The notes: generated by a model from the letters alone, not told the origin. A stretch of 64,000 nt of DNA from Sinomonas sp. ASV486 (GCF_030908215.1 NZ_JAVFJK010000010.1:18440-82439); one strand, 5' to 3'; positions 1 through 9,406 are shown, numbered from the stretch's first letter. Numbers and translations: made by a program.

Positions 1-65
1 CGGCCACGGCCGGGCCTTGGTGCGCGGGGCGGGTGGCTGGGTCTGCGCCAGGCCCCCCGTTTCGC

Positions 66-71
66 TATTGT
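66..71 (+). promoter_or_regulatory. -10 element (TATTGT) of pafBC, leaderless type
   Basis: TATTGT fits the actinobacterial TAnnnT -10 form and ends 7 bases before the GTG at 79, so transcription would start at or next to the start codon. No convincing -35 hexamer is seen. Inference from spacing only. Confidence 0.45.
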
Positions 72-78
72 GCTGAGT

Positions 79-2082
79 GTGTCCGAAGCCAACACCTCCC
101 GCCTGCTGAACCTCCTCATCGCGCTCCTGCACACTGAGCGCGGTCTCTCCAGGGAGCGGATCCTGCGGGACATCTACGGCTTCGACACCGAGCACGCCGC
201 CGGGCCCGGCACGGCACAGAAGGACGCCGACCGTGAGCCTGTCCTGAGGATGTTCGAACGGGACAAGGCGTCGCTGCGGGGGATGGGGGCGGACATCCGA
301 GAGCGGGTGGGGTACGCACGCGCCTCGGACGACGACACGACGTCGCTGTATTGGATCGACGAGAAGGGGTTCCGCCTTCCGCCGCAGACCTTCACGGCAG
401 AGGAATCAGCGTGGCTCGCCCTCGCGGCGCTCGTGTGCGACGGCGCCGTGGCCGGCTCGGAGGCCCAGCGCGCCCTGCGACGCCTCGAGGCGGCCGGCGC
501 ACTGCCCGAGACCCCGCCGTCGCAGGTCCAGCCGCGCCTGAGCCTCGACGAGCCGCACTGGGACGTCCTGACGGAGGCCGCCCACCGCGGATCCGCCGTC
601 GAATTCGACTACTTCGCCGCGAGCACGGGCGAGCAGCGCCGCCGTCGGCTTGAACCCTGGGGGCTCGGCCAGCGATACGGGCAGTGGTATGTCGCGGGAC
701 ACGACCTTGACCGCGACGCCGTGCGCGTCTTCCGCCTCTCGCGCATCCGAGGCGCCGTGACTGCAGGCGGCCCTGACGCCTTCCCTGCGCCCGAGCCCGG
801 TGCGCTGCGCAAGGCACTCTCGGGCCTCGAGGACCTGCCGACACGCAGTGCCAGACTCCGGGTGGCGGAGGACCGCGCCCTTGACCTGCGCCGCGAATGG
901 ACTCCCGTGGGCCCGGGCCCGCAGGGCTGGGACCTCGGAACGTTCCCGTTCCGCGACGTCTCCGTCGCCGCGGAGCGGATCGTGGGCTTCGGCGACGCGG
1001 TCGTGGTGGAGGAGCCCGAAGACCTCGTCACCGCCGTCGTCTCCCGGTTCGAGGGAGCCTTGCGCGTCCTCGGCACTGAGGGCGCGTCCGAGGCCCCCGC
1101 TGCGAAGCCCCGCCGGAGGATCACGACCGGCGAGGAGCGGCTCGGTCGGCTCATGGACCTCGTGCCCTACCTCTTGGCAGGTCCCCTGCCGATAGAGGAG
1201 GTCGCAGACCGCTTCGGCCTCACGGTGCGGCAGGTGCGCAGCGAGCTGGATCTCCTCCAGGAGTCGGGACCGATCGACGCCGGGGGCTTCCAGAGCTACA
1301 TCGAGATCATCGAGGATCGCGGGATCGTCTCGATCGCCAACGCCGACGAGCTGTCGCGCCCGCGCCGCCTCAGCCCCGCCGAGGCAGTCACACTCCAACT
1401 CGGACTCCAAGCGCTCGGCCCACTCATGCCGGAACCGCAGCGCCCCGTCCTGGACCGGCTCTCGGACAAGGTGGCCGCCGCCGCGATCGAGGGACTGCGG
1501 GGACTGCCGGAGATCGACGTGCTCAACGAGCCCCTGCGGAATGCCGCGCTGATTCCCGCCCTCGCCGACGCTGCCCGGGAAGGCAGAACAGTACGTCTCA
1601 CCTACCTCAACGCGACCAAGGACGAGCGCACCGAGAGGCTCATCAATCCCATCTCGATAGCAGCGGACGGGAACCGGTGGTATGTCAACAGCTACTGCCA
1701 TCGGGCGGGCGGCCGACGCGTCTTCCGCATTGACCGGATCGTCTCGGCGGAGCCGGCGGAGCCCCACCCGTTGCCCGACGGGTTCGACGCCGGCGACGAC
1801 GCGCTCTTCATGCACGCCGCGGGCGATCTGGAAGTGACCGTGCGCCTTGCACCCGAGGCGCTCTGGGCCGAGGCGAGCTTCGACGCACATGACGGCCGAG
1901 ACCTCGCCGACGGCAGCCGCCGGGTGGGCCTGCGCGTCTCCGACCTCACATGGCTGCCCTCGTTCCTCGCCCAGTTCGGCGGTGCGATCGCGCTCGAGGG
2001 CCCCGCCGAGGCCGTCGAGGCCAGCCGTGCGTGGATCGAGCGGGCCTTGACCCCGTACGTGGCAGGCCTCAAGACCCGATAG
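79..2082 (+). CDS. pafBC: PafBC, fused WYL-domain DNA-damage transcriptional activator
   Basis: Transcriptional activator of the LexA/RecA-independent DNA-damage response. In mycobacteria PafB and PafC are separate proteins that act together; here both halves are one 667-residue chain, as in Arthrobacter. The N-terminal half has a winged-helix region (about 1-60) and a WYL domain (about 163-230, with a GQWYVAGHDL strand). The C-terminal half repeats this: helix-turn-helix near 345-395 and a second WYL domain near 494-565 (GNRWYVNSY). I chose GTG 79 because a -10-like TATTGT ends 7 bases upstream; GTG 70 would add three residues. pafBC normally sits near the Pup-proteasome ligase pafA, which should lie just upstream of this window. 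Identification is firm; the exact start is less so. Confidence 0.93.
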   Translation: MSEANTSRLLNLLIALLHTERGLSRERILRDIYGFDTEHAAGPGTAQKDADREPVLRMFERDKASLRGMGADIRERVGYARASDDDTTSLYWIDEKGFRLPPQTFTAEESAWLALAALVCDGAVAGSEAQRALRRLEAAGALPETPPSQVQPRLSLDEPHWDVLTEAAHRGSAVEFDYFAASTGEQRRRRLEPWGLGQRYGQWYVAGHDLDRDAVRVFRLSRIRGAVTAGGPDAFPAPEPGALRKALSGLEDLPTRSARLRVAEDRALDLRREWTPVGPGPQGWDLGTFPFRDVSVAAERIVGFGDAVVVEEPEDLVTAVVSRFEGALRVLGTEGASEAPAAKPRRRITTGEERLGRLMDLVPYLLAGPLPIEEVADRFGLTVRQVRSELDLLQESGPIDAGGFQSYIEIIEDRGIVSIANADELSRPRRLSPAEAVTLQLGLQALGPLMPEPQRPVLDRLSDKVAAAAIEGLRGLPEIDVLNEPLRNAALIPALADAAREGRTVRLTYLNATKDERTERLINPISIAADGNRWYVNSYCHRAGGRRVFRIDRIVSAEPAEPHPLPDGFDAGDDALFMHAAGDLEVTVRLAPEALWAEASFDAHDGRDLADGSRRVGLRVSDLTWLPSFLAQFGGAIALEGPAEAVEASRAWIERALTPYVAGLKTR

Positions 2083-2092
2083 GCTGGCACCC

Positions 2093-2464
2093 GTGCCGTG
2101 GTGGTCGTGGATCCTCATCTGGGTGGCGCTGGGCGCCTGCACCCTGCTTGTCCTCCTGCTTGGGGGGATCTACCTGTTCCGCAAGGGCGTCGCCGTCATG
2201 CGCGGGGCGGGTGAGGCGCTCGATCAGGTGGCCGCGCGTCCGGCCCGTACCGCAACGGCGGACGACGCCGCGCTGGCCGCTCTCGCGCCCGCCCTGGCTG
2301 GCCCTTGGGCTCCGGGCAGCGCCGTGTTCGCGGATCCGGCGCAGATGCGCCGCGAGTACGAGGAAGGCCGCGAACGGCGCCGGTTGGCGCGACGCGACCG
2401 CCGCGTGGCCCGCCGCCGTGAACGGGGCCAGATGCAGTCCCTGAGTGACCTCGGCCTCAACTAG
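2093..2464 (+). CDS. Small membrane protein of unknown function
   Basis: Product of 123 residues with one hydrophobic segment (about 4-27) after a WW-containing N-terminus, then a charged tail with an Arg-rich stretch near 90-112. I do not recognise a named domain. It lies 10 bases after pafBC and 25 before tatA, a position consistent with a conserved small membrane protein of the pafBC-tatAC cluster. A TAGGCT hexamer at 2080-2085, overlapping the pafBC stop codon, ends 7 bases before the GTG start, so the gene may also have its own leaderless transcript. No function is claimed. Confidence 0.7.
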   Translation: MPWWSWILIWVALGACTLLVLLLGGIYLFRKGVAVMRGAGEALDQVAARPARTATADDAALAALAPALAGPWAPGSAVFADPAQMRREYEEGRERRRLARRDRRVARRRERGQMQSLSDLGLN

Positions 2465-2489
2465 ACTTGTAGCAACGAAAGGATTCTTC

Positions 2490-2774
2490 GTGGGACGACT
2501 CTTCGATGGCCCGTGGCCCATCGTCATCATCATCATTGTGGCGCTTCTCCTGTTCGCCGCACCCAAGCTCCCGGGCATGGCCCGTGCCCTCGGCCAGTCG
2601 ATGCGCATCCTCAAGTCGGAGGTCAAGGAGATGAAGGGCGACGGCAAGGACACGCCGTCGTCCTCGCAGCCTTCCGCCGCGGACGCCGAGCAGCCCGTCG
2701 AAGGCAAGGTCATCCCGCCGAAGGGCGGCGCTAACCCGGCCGACGGCAACGCTGGTCCCTCCTCGCGCGCCTGA
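2490..2774 (+). CDS. tatA: Sec-independent (Tat) protein translocase subunit TatA
   Basis: Pore-forming subunit of the twin-arginine translocase, which exports folded proteins across the cytoplasmic membrane. The 94-residue product has the TatA layout: one N-terminal membrane helix (about 10-23, Ile/Leu/Val-rich), a short hinge ending in KLP, an amphipathic helix (about 29-47), and a polar, disordered Ser/Pro/Gly tail. GTG 2490 is preferred to upstream in-frame starts because AAAGGA lies 6 bases before it and the upstream extension is not TatA-like. tatC starts one base after the stop codon, so the two are co-translated. Likely clients here are the arylsulfotransferase-like protein and QcrA. 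Confidence 0.93.
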   Translation: MGRLFDGPWPIVIIIIVALLLFAAPKLPGMARALGQSMRILKSEVKEMKGDGKDTPSSSQPSAADAEQPVEGKVIPPKGGANPADGNAGPSSRA

Positions 2775-2775
2775 G

Positions 2776-3612
2776 GTGGCCGCAATCAAGGGGAGGAAGG
2801 CCAACCCCGAGGGGCGCATGCCCCTCATGGAGCACCTGAGGGAGCTCAAGAACCGGCTCATCAAGTCGGCGATCGGGGTGGCCGTCGGGACCATCGGAGG
2901 GTGGTTCCTCTATGACCCCATCCTCAGGGAACTCCAGCGGCCGGTCGAGAACATCTCCCTCCTGACGGGTGGGACCTCGGCGGTCAACTTCTCCACGATC
3001 GCGTCGCCTTTCGACTTCAAACTCCAGCTCGCCATCCAGATCGGGCTCGTGATCTCGAGCCCCGTGTGGATCTACCAGGTGTGGGCTTTCATCATGCCCG
3101 GCCTCACCCTCAAGGAGAAGCGGTACACGCTCGGCTATATGGTCGCTGCCGTGCCGCTGTTCCTTGCGGGCGTGTGGGTCGGGTGGCTCGTGACACCCCA
3201 GGTGGTCCGTGCCCTGACCCAGTTCACGCCAGCCGGGTTCTCGAACATCATCGACGGTCGGGAGTACGTGGACTTCGTCACGCACATGCTCCTGTTCCTC
3301 GGGTTCGCGTTCCTCGTGCCGGTCATCCTCGTGGGCGTGAACATGGCAGGTGTGCTTCCCGGCAAGGTGATCCTCAAGGCGTGGCGCATCACGGTCTTCC
3401 TCGTGTTCGTCCTCGCAGCTGTCGCTGCGCCGGGCGCCGACGCGATCTCGATGTTCATGCTGGCGGTGCCACTCCTCGCGCTGTTCTTCGCGGCCATCGG
3501 TGTCTGTCTCCTCAATGACCGGCGCCGGGCGCGCCGTCTGGCCGCTGTCACGGCCGAGACGGAAGCGAGTGCCGACACCCCGACCTCGCGGGCAGACCTC
3601 GAGAACCTCTGA
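2776..3612 (+). CDS. tatC: Sec-independent protein translocase subunit TatC
   Basis: Receptor of the twin-arginine translocase; binds the RR motif of Tat signal peptides. The 278-residue product starts with the signature segment MEHLRELKNRL (residues 18-28, with the conserved Glu-His-Leu and Glu-Leu), followed by six hydrophobic segments and a polar C-terminal tail of about 30 residues. Length matches actinobacterial TatC. The GTG start is one base after the tatA stop. helY follows after 27 bases. Confidence 0.97.
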   Translation: MAAIKGRKANPEGRMPLMEHLRELKNRLIKSAIGVAVGTIGGWFLYDPILRELQRPVENISLLTGGTSAVNFSTIASPFDFKLQLAIQIGLVISSPVWIYQVWAFIMPGLTLKEKRYTLGYMVAAVPLFLAGVWVGWLVTPQVVRALTQFTPAGFSNIIDGREYVDFVTHMLLFLGFAFLVPVILVGVNMAGVLPGKVILKAWRITVFLVFVLAAVAAPGADAISMFMLAVPLLALFFAAIGVCLLNDRRRARRLAAVTAETEASADTPTSRADLENL

Positions 3613-3627
3613 CTCAGGGCAGGGGAC

Positions 3628-3633
3628 TAGGCT
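3628..3633 (+). promoter_or_regulatory. -10-like TAGGCT upstream of helY
   Basis: TAGGCT ends exactly 6 bases before the helY ATG, in the spacing expected of a leaderless transcript; there is no good Shine-Dalgarno sequence before helY. The -35 region is not recognisable. Confidence 0.4.
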
Positions 3634-3639
3634 GGTCGC

Positions 3640-6600
3640 ATGTCCACCCCCGCCGAGAGTATGTCGCCCGCCGAACGCTATGCGGCGGATGCCAGGCGGA
3701 GGGCCTTCGCCAAGACCGAGCTGGGCGCCTTCGCCGCGACGGTTGAGTTTGCGCTCGACGACTTCCAAGTCGAGGCCTGCAAGGCACTCGAGGCAGGGCG
3801 CGGCGTGCTCGTGGCTGCGCCCACCGGGGCCGGCAAGACCATCGTCGGCGAGTTCGCCGTCCATCTGGCCCTGAGCCAGGGACTCAAGGCGTTCTACACG
3901 ACCCCCATCAAGGCGCTCTCGAACCAGAAGTACTCCGAGCTGTGCGCTGTCCACGGCGTGGACCGAGTGGGGCTCCTCACGGGGGACACGAGTATCAACG
4001 GCGAGGCCCCTGTCGTGGTCATGACCACCGAGGTCCTGCGGAACATGCTCTACGCAGACTCCGACACGCTCACTGATCTCGGCTACGTGGTCATGGACGA
4101 GGTCCACTACCTCGCCGACCGCTTCCGCGGCGCGGTGTGGGAGGAGGTCATCATCCACCTCCCGCGCGCGGTCCGGGTCGTCTCCCTGAGCGCGACGGTC
4201 TCCAACGCCGAGGAATTCGGCGCGTGGCTCGACACGGTCCGGGGCGAGACCGCCATCATCGTCTCCGAGCACCGCCCCGTTCCGCTGTGGCAGCACGTGC
4301 TCGTCGGACGCCAGCTCGTCGACCTCTTCGCAACCCGGCAGTCCTTCGAGGATCTGGCCGACGTCCACGACCACGACGGCGGCGTGTCACCCGGGGGGGT
4401 CGGCTCGCCTGACGGGGACGCCCCCCGCGAAGGGGGCGTTGCGGCGTCGTCCGTGCCCGCGGCGAGGCCACCGGCGCCCCGCAGCGAGGCGACCGTCTCC
4501 GAGCTCACGGCCGTCAACCCCGAACTCGCCGAGCTCGCGCGCCGCGAGTCCCAGCAGCTGTACCGGGGCCGGTTCGGCCATGGCGGTCGTTCCCGGCGGC
4601 GCGAGGAGCGCCAACGCGGCGAGAAGCAGTCGCCACGGACAGGCCGGCCCGGTGATGCTCCACCGCTCCCGGGCACCCGCGCGAGCCGGCCGCAGACGGT
4701 GCAGGCACTCGAGCGCCGCGGCCTCCTGCCAGCCATTGACTTCATCTTCTCCCGCGCGGGTTGCGAGGCCGCGGTCCAGCAATGCCTCGACGCGAGCCTC
4801 GACCTCACGACGCCGGCAGAGAAGGCGGAGATCAGCGCCGCCGTCGAGGCGGCGGCCGCGGACATTCCCCCCGCAGACCTGCCTATCCTGGGCTTCTGGG
4901 CCTGGCGTGACGGTCTCCAGCGCGGACTGGCCGCCCACCACGCGGGCCTGCTCCCCACGTTCAAGGAGACGGTCGAGAAGCTCTTCGCCGCGGGCCTCGT
5001 CAAGGTCGTCTTCGCCACTGAGACGCTCGCTCTCGGCATCAACATGCCGGCGAAGAGCGTGCTGATCGAGAAGCTCGAGAAGTTCAACGGCGAGGCCCAT
5101 GTGGACATCACTGCGGGCGAGTACACCCAGCTCACGGGCCGGGCCGGGAGGCGCGGGATCGACATCGAGGGCCATGCAGTGGTCCAGTGGCGCCCCGGGC
5201 TCGACCCAGCCGCCCTGGCGGGGCTCGCATCGCGCCGCACCTATCCTCTGAACTCGAGCTTCCGCCCCACCTACAACATGAGCATCAACCTCGTGGCGCA
5301 GTTCGGCCGCGAGCGGGCCCGCGACATCCTCGAGAGCTCGTTCGCGCAGTTCCAGGCCGACCGGTCCGTTGTTGGCCTCGCGCGGCAGGTCCGCAGCAGG
5401 GAGGAGTCCCTCGCCGGCTACGAGAAGGCGATGACGTGCCATCTCGGGGACTTCACCGAGTACTCCCGGATCCGGCAGGAGCTCAATGACGCCGAGAAAT
5501 CCGCCTCCCGCGAGGCCGGCCGGGCACGGCGGGCCATGACCGTGGATTCGCTCTCACGCCTCGTCCCTGGGGACGTCGTTGAGATCGGCGAGGGGCGGCT
5601 TGCTGGCAGCGCCGTCGTGCTCAACGCGGACACCAACGCGAGGGAACCGCGCCCCCAGGTGCTCACGTTCGACAGGAATCTGAGGCGCATCGGCCTGCAC
5701 GACGTCGCGGGCCCGGTTGAGCCGCTCACACGGATCCGGATTCCCAAGCACTTCGACGCGAAGCGCCCGAAGGACCGTCGTGACCTCGCCGCATCGCTGC
5801 ACCACGCCGTCGAACGCGTGCGGCTCGAGGGCCCGGAACAGGGTGCACGCGCCCGGCGCTCACGGCGCGACTTCGCCTTCGCCGGCGGGTACCAGGATTC
5901 CGAGCAGCGCATCACCGACCTCCGTCGCCAGCTGCGCGCTCACCCGTGCAACGGGTGCGCCGACCGCGAGGAGCACGCCCGCTGGGCAGAACGCTGGATC
6001 AAGCTCCGGCGCGAGACCGACCGCCTCGTCGAGCAGATCCAGGGCCGCACCAACACCATCGCGAAGACGTTCGACCGCGTGTGCGAGGTCCTCGAGTCCT
6101 ACGGCTGTCTCGCAAGGGGCGCGGACGGCCTCGCGGTCACGCCGGCGGGGCAGCAGCTGCGTCGGATCTACGGGGACAAGGACATGCTGACGGCGCTCTC
6201 CCTGCGCGGTGGCGCGTTCGACGACGTCGATGCCGCGGAGATCGCGGCCCTCGTGAGCACGCTCGTCTACCACGCGAAGCGCGAGGAGAGAGGCCTCACC
6301 CCCAAGATGCCGAGCATCTCGCTCGACGTCGCCGTGGACGTCGTGCTGCGCGAGTGGTCCCAGCTCGAGGACGCCGAGGAGCAGCACCGCCTCCCGCGCA
6401 CGTCCGAGCCGGACTTCGGCCTCGTCTGGCCGATCTACAAGTGGGCCCGGGGCCGTGACCTGCAGAATGTCCTGTCGGGCACCGAGCTCGCCGCCGGCGA
6501 CTTTGTGCGCTGGGTGCGCCAGGTCATCGACCTGCTCGACCAGCTCGCCGACGTGCCCGGCCTCGAGCCGAGGCTGTCGAGGCTCTGCCACGAGTCCATC

Positions 6601-6648
6601 GGCCTGCTCCGCCGTGGTGTGGTCGCGTACTCGGCCGTGTCGGACTAG
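3640..6648 (+). CDS. helY: HelY-type Ski2/Mtr4-like DEVH-box RNA helicase
   Basis: Superfamily 2 helicase of the Ski2/Mtr4 group, presumably acting in RNA remodelling or decay. Motifs in the 1002-residue product: Walker A PTGAGKT (61-67), DEVH box (153-156), SAT motif near 184, and motif VI TGRAGRRGID near 498-507. Between the two RecA-like domains (about residues 240-350) is a low-complexity Gly/Pro/Arg-rich insert unlike the rest of the protein, and the coding DNA there holds a small hairpin (ACGCCCCC...GGGGGCGT around 4420-4441). The C-terminal third matches the helical domain of the family. Location next to tatAC is typical for Micrococcaceae. Substrate is unknown. Confidence 0.93.
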   Translation: MSTPAESMSPAERYAADARRRAFAKTELGAFAATVEFALDDFQVEACKALEAGRGVLVAAPTGAGKTIVGEFAVHLALSQGLKAFYTTPIKALSNQKYSELCAVHGVDRVGLLTGDTSINGEAPVVVMTTEVLRNMLYADSDTLTDLGYVVMDEVHYLADRFRGAVWEEVIIHLPRAVRVVSLSATVSNAEEFGAWLDTVRGETAIIVSEHRPVPLWQHVLVGRQLVDLFATRQSFEDLADVHDHDGGVSPGGVGSPDGDAPREGGVAASSVPAARPPAPRSEATVSELTAVNPELAELARRESQQLYRGRFGHGGRSRRREERQRGEKQSPRTGRPGDAPPLPGTRASRPQTVQALERRGLLPAIDFIFSRAGCEAAVQQCLDASLDLTTPAEKAEISAAVEAAAADIPPADLPILGFWAWRDGLQRGLAAHHAGLLPTFKETVEKLFAAGLVKVVFATETLALGINMPAKSVLIEKLEKFNGEAHVDITAGEYTQLTGRAGRRGIDIEGHAVVQWRPGLDPAALAGLASRRTYPLNSSFRPTYNMSINLVAQFGRERARDILESSFAQFQADRSVVGLARQVRSREESLAGYEKAMTCHLGDFTEYSRIRQELNDAEKSASREAGRARRAMTVDSLSRLVPGDVVEIGEGRLAGSAVVLNADTNAREPRPQVLTFDRNLRRIGLHDVAGPVEPLTRIRIPKHFDAKRPKDRRDLAASLHHAVERVRLEGPEQGARARRSRRDFAFAGGYQDSEQRITDLRRQLRAHPCNGCADREEHARWAERWIKLRRETDRLVEQIQGRTNTIAKTFDRVCEVLESYGCLARGADGLAVTPAGQQLRRIYGDKDMLTALSLRGGAFDDVDAAEIAALVSTLVYHAKREERGLTPKMPSISLDVAVDVVLREWSQLEDAEEQHRLPRTSEPDFGLVWPIYKWARGRDLQNVLSGTELAAGDFVRWVRQVIDLLDQLADVPGLEPRLSRLCHESIGLLRRGVVAYSAVSD

Positions 6649-6679
6649 AAACCAAGACCAGAAGATCGGGGATACCTCC

Positions 6680-8311
6680 ATGTCCGATGAGCGCAAGCTC
6701 ACCCTCTACCGCAACGGCTCGGTCTACTCCGCCGCCGATCCCTTCGCGTCCGCGATGCTCGTGGACGGCGGTACCGTCGCGTGGATCGGCTCGGAGCAGG
6801 CCGCGACATCGATTGCCGACGACCGGATGACAATCGTCGACCTCGACGGCGCCCTCGTCGCCCCGGGCTTCGTCGACTCGCACGTGCACGTGGGGGACAC
6901 GGGGACGGCACTCGCGTCGGTCGACCTGACTAGGGTGCGATCGGCCGCGGAGCTGCTCGACGGCGTCAAGCGCGGGTCACGCGATCTTCCGCCCGATGCC
7001 GTGCTCCGCGGCTTCGGGTGGGACGAGGCGACGTGGAACGATCCTGCGCTCCCAGACGCCGCGGAGGTCGGCCGGGCGGCCGGCGGTCGTAGGGCGATCC
7101 TCGAGCGAGTGGACGCCCACTCGGCCCTCGTCTCGCCCGCCGTCCTCGAGGCCGCCGGCATCGGCGCCGCCGCGGGCACCGACGGTGCGCGGGTGGTGGG
7201 CGATGCGCTGTACGCGGCGCTGGAGGCAACTCGGCCCGTGGACGACGACGAGATCGTGGCCGCCCACTCCCGGGCCCTGGCCCACGCGGCGTCGCGCGGG
7301 TACGTGGCGCTCGTTGAGCAGGCGAGCCCCCGGCTGGCGGGCCTGAGGGACCTCCAGCTCCTTCTCGGACGCGACCCAGCGGACGGCCCCGAGGTCTTCG
7401 CATATTGGGGGCAGGCGGTCGGGACGGCCGAGGAAGCCCTCTCCGTTCTCGACGGCCTCGGCGTTCCGGTCCGTGGCCTCGCAGGCGATCTCAACATCGA
7501 CGGCTCGATCGGGAGCCGCACGGCGCTGCTCAGCGAGGACTACGCGGACGCTCCCGGAAGTCGCGGCCGCGAGTTCCTGGGTGCGTCCGAGATCGCCGCG
7601 CACCTTGCGGCGGTGTCCGAGATCGGGGTGCAGGGCGGCTTCCACGTGATTGGCGACGCCGGCCTGCAGCTCGCGCTCGAAGGACTCCGGCGGGCCGCCG
7701 ACCAGGTCGGCACGGCCGCCGTGCGTGCGGCGGGGCATCGACTCGAGCACGTCGAGATGGCCAGCGATGCCGACGCGGCTGCGTTGGCAGAGTACGGGGT
7801 GACGGTCAGCGCCCAGCCTCTCTTCGACGCGACGTGGGGCGGACCCGGAGGACTGTACGAGAAGCGCCTCGGGGCGCGGCATGCCGGCATGAACCCGTTC
7901 CTCCGCTTCTCCTCGGCCGGAGTGCCGCTCGCCTTCGGATCGGACTCACCCGTCTGCGCGCAGTCCCCGTGGGCGAGCGTGCGGGCGTGCCTGACGCATT
8001 CGGATCCCGCCCAGCGCATATCGGCCCGCGCGGCGTTCCTCGGGCACACACGGGCTGGCTGGAGGGCCGTCAAGCATCCGAACCCGCTCATGGGGCAGCT
8101 CGTGCCCGGGGCGCCGGCCAGCTTCGCGGTGTGGCGCGCGGACGAGCTCATGGTGCAGGTGGCCGACGAGCGCGTCCAGGCCTGGAGCACCGATCCCCGG
8201 GCACGGACGCCCCTCCTGCCCGCCCTCGACACGGAGAGCCTTCCCGAGTGCCTCGAGACCGTCCATGAGGGGCGTTTGCTCTTCCGCAGCGAACAATTCC
8301 CCGTGGAATAG
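6680..8311 (+). CDS. YtcJ-like metal-dependent amidohydrolase
   Basis: Amidohydrolase-superfamily TIM-barrel enzyme of the YtcJ/LAF3 type; the substrate cannot be told from sequence. The 543-residue product has an N-terminal composite domain, the metal-binding motif DSHVH (His68, His70), later HVIGDAG and HRLEHVEM motifs bringing further His ligands, and GSDSP near the C-terminal metal site. The ATG is preceded by GGGGAT, a weak ribosome-binding site. It follows helY by 31 bases and is closed by a small terminator that overlaps its stop codon. Confidence 0.88.
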   Translation: MSDERKLTLYRNGSVYSAADPFASAMLVDGGTVAWIGSEQAATSIADDRMTIVDLDGALVAPGFVDSHVHVGDTGTALASVDLTRVRSAAELLDGVKRGSRDLPPDAVLRGFGWDEATWNDPALPDAAEVGRAAGGRRAILERVDAHSALVSPAVLEAAGIGAAAGTDGARVVGDALYAALEATRPVDDDEIVAAHSRALAHAASRGYVALVEQASPRLAGLRDLQLLLGRDPADGPEVFAYWGQAVGTAEEALSVLDGLGVPVRGLAGDLNIDGSIGSRTALLSEDYADAPGSRGREFLGASEIAAHLAAVSEIGVQGGFHVIGDAGLQLALEGLRRAADQVGTAAVRAAGHRLEHVEMASDADAAALAEYGVTVSAQPLFDATWGGPGGLYEKRLGARHAGMNPFLRFSSAGVPLAFGSDSPVCAQSPWASVRACLTHSDPAQRISARAAFLGHTRAGWRAVKHPNPLMGQLVPGAPASFAVWRADELMVQVADERVQAWSTDPRARTPLLPALDTESLPECLETVHEGRLLFRSEQFPVE

Positions 8312-8320
8312 GGTTTTTTT
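8296..8320 (+). terminator. Intrinsic terminator of the amidohydrolase gene
   Basis: ATTCC-ccgt-GGAAT stem (8296-8309) followed within 4 bases by seven T residues. The 3' arm overlaps the TAG stop codon (8309-8311). The stem is short, but the T-run is exceptional for this G+C content. Confidence 0.6.
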
Positions 8321-8671
8321 GGTCGCCGCCCGCCGCTCGCGCTCCCATCTGGGCAGACTGGAGAAACCCCAGATGAACGAGTGGTTGACACCTGTGTCTG
8401 ACGCCGTAGGATCGTGGACATCGGGCTGTGAGAGCCCGCGGGAAGCCCGGTTCGCCCAGCACCTTGGGGGATCAAGGCATCAGGGCAGGCCCGTGCGTCA
8501 GTAGAAAACAGTCCGGGGGACCGACCAGCTGCCGGCCTCGCGTGACTGGCCCGAAGGCGTACGGGCCCGCCGGCCTTCATATCCCGGCGCGGCGGGTCTA
8601 CTCCTTGGCTGGCTATAATGGGCATTCGCGCCTCTGAGGCGCGCTTTGACCAAAGCCCCGAAAGGCCCTTC
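8312..8671 (+). other. Long intergenic leader before the mannosyltransferase gene
   Basis: 360 bases without a credible gene. It holds a promoter-like TTGACA...TAGGAT (8385-8412), small hairpins (GGGCT...AGCCC at 8423-8437; CCTT...AAGG at 8462-8476; GGCCCG...CGGGCC near 8548-8567), a second -10-like TATAAT at 8614-8619, and a stem GCGCCTC...GAGGCGC just before the ribosome-binding site. I compared it by eye with cobalamin, SAM, ydaO, GEMM and RNase P consensus elements and found no match. It may be a 5' leader of about 250 nt or a separate small RNA. Confidence 0.5.
8385..8412 (+). promoter_or_regulatory. Sigma-70-type promoter TTGACA-N16-TAGGAT
   Basis: Consensus TTGACA at 8385-8390, a 16-base spacer, and TAGGAT at 8407-8412. 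Predicted start is near 8419, about 250 bases before the mannosyltransferase start codon. Confidence 0.6.
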
Positions 8672-9406
8672 GTGCGCATCCTCACGATCATCCCGACGTA
8701 CAACGAGCTCGATTCGCTGCCCAAGACCCTCGGCCGCCTGCGGTCTGCCGTGCCGGCGTCGGACGTGCTCGTGGCGGATGACAACAGCCCCGACGGGACC
8801 GGCGCCCTCGCGGACCGGATCGCTGCGGAGGACCCCCAGGTCCACGTGATGCACCGCAAGGGCAAGGAAGGCCTCGGCGCCGCGTACATCGCGGGCTTCC
8901 GGTGGGCCCTCGAGCGCGACTACGACGTGGTCGTTGAAATGGATGCCGACGGCTCCCACCGTCCGGAGCAGCTCCCCGGCCTCCTCGCGGCCGTCGAGGA
9001 CGGTGCGGACCTTGTGATCGGCTCGCGCTGGGTCAAGGGCGGTTCGGTGGTCAACTGGCCGTTCTACCGCCAGCTCATCTCCCGAACGGGCAGCACCTAC
9101 GCCCGGCTCATGCTGGGGCTGAAGCTGCGCGACATCACTGCAGGCTACCGGGCGTTCCGCCGCACGACGCTCGAGAAGCTCGACTTCGACTCGATCGAGT
9201 CCAAGGGCTACGGCTTCCAGGTGGATCTGGCATGGCGCGTGGCCAAGATGGGGCTCAAGGTCGTCGAGGTGCCCGTGACCTTCGTCGAGCGTGAGCTCGG
9301 CACCTCCAAGATGAGCGGCAACATCGTGGTCGAGGCCATGGTCAACGTGACGAGGTGGGGGCTCGAAGATCGCTGGCGCCAGCTGACGCACCGCGCACAG
9401 CGCTAG
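8672..9406 (+). CDS. Polyprenol monophosphomannose synthase (GT2, DPM1-like)
   Basis: Family 2 glycosyltransferase transferring mannose from GDP-mannose to polyprenyl phosphate, giving the lipid-linked donor for cell-envelope mannosylation; equivalent to the synthase domain of actinobacterial Ppm1. The 244-residue product is one catalytic domain with no membrane domain. It has IIPTYNE (6-12), VADDNSPDG (34-42) and the metal-binding EMDADGSH (Asp91, Asp93). GTG 8672 is chosen because GAAAGG lies about 6 bases upstream and the protein then starts directly at the first beta strand. A TATAAT lies about 50 bases upstream. The last codons run into a 12-bp tandem repeat. Confidence 0.92.
   Translation: MRILTIIPTYNELDSLPKTLGRLRSAVPASDVLVADDNSPDGTGALADRIAAEDPQVHVMHRKGKEGLGAAYIAGFRWALERDYDVVVEMDADGSHRPEQLPGLLAAVEDGADLVIGSRWVKGGSVVNWPFYRQLISRTGSTYARLMLGLKLRDITAGYRAFRRTTLEKLDFDSIESKGYGFQVDLAWRVAKMGLKVVEVPVTFVERELGTSKMSGNIVVEAMVNVTRWGLEDRWRQLTHRAQR

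Noticed and set aside
406-2142. 578-codon - strand frame over pafBC
   Set aside because: Antisense shadow of PafBC; repetitive Arg/Gly/Glu composition.
2731-4374. 547-codon - strand frame over tatC and helY
   Set aside because: Antisense shadow; TatC and HelY are unambiguous on the + strand.
8413-8660. Known riboswitch or housekeeping RNA (cobalamin, SAM, ydaO, 4.5S, RNase P)
   Set aside because: No match to the conserved cores that I can recall; kept only as an unexplained leader.
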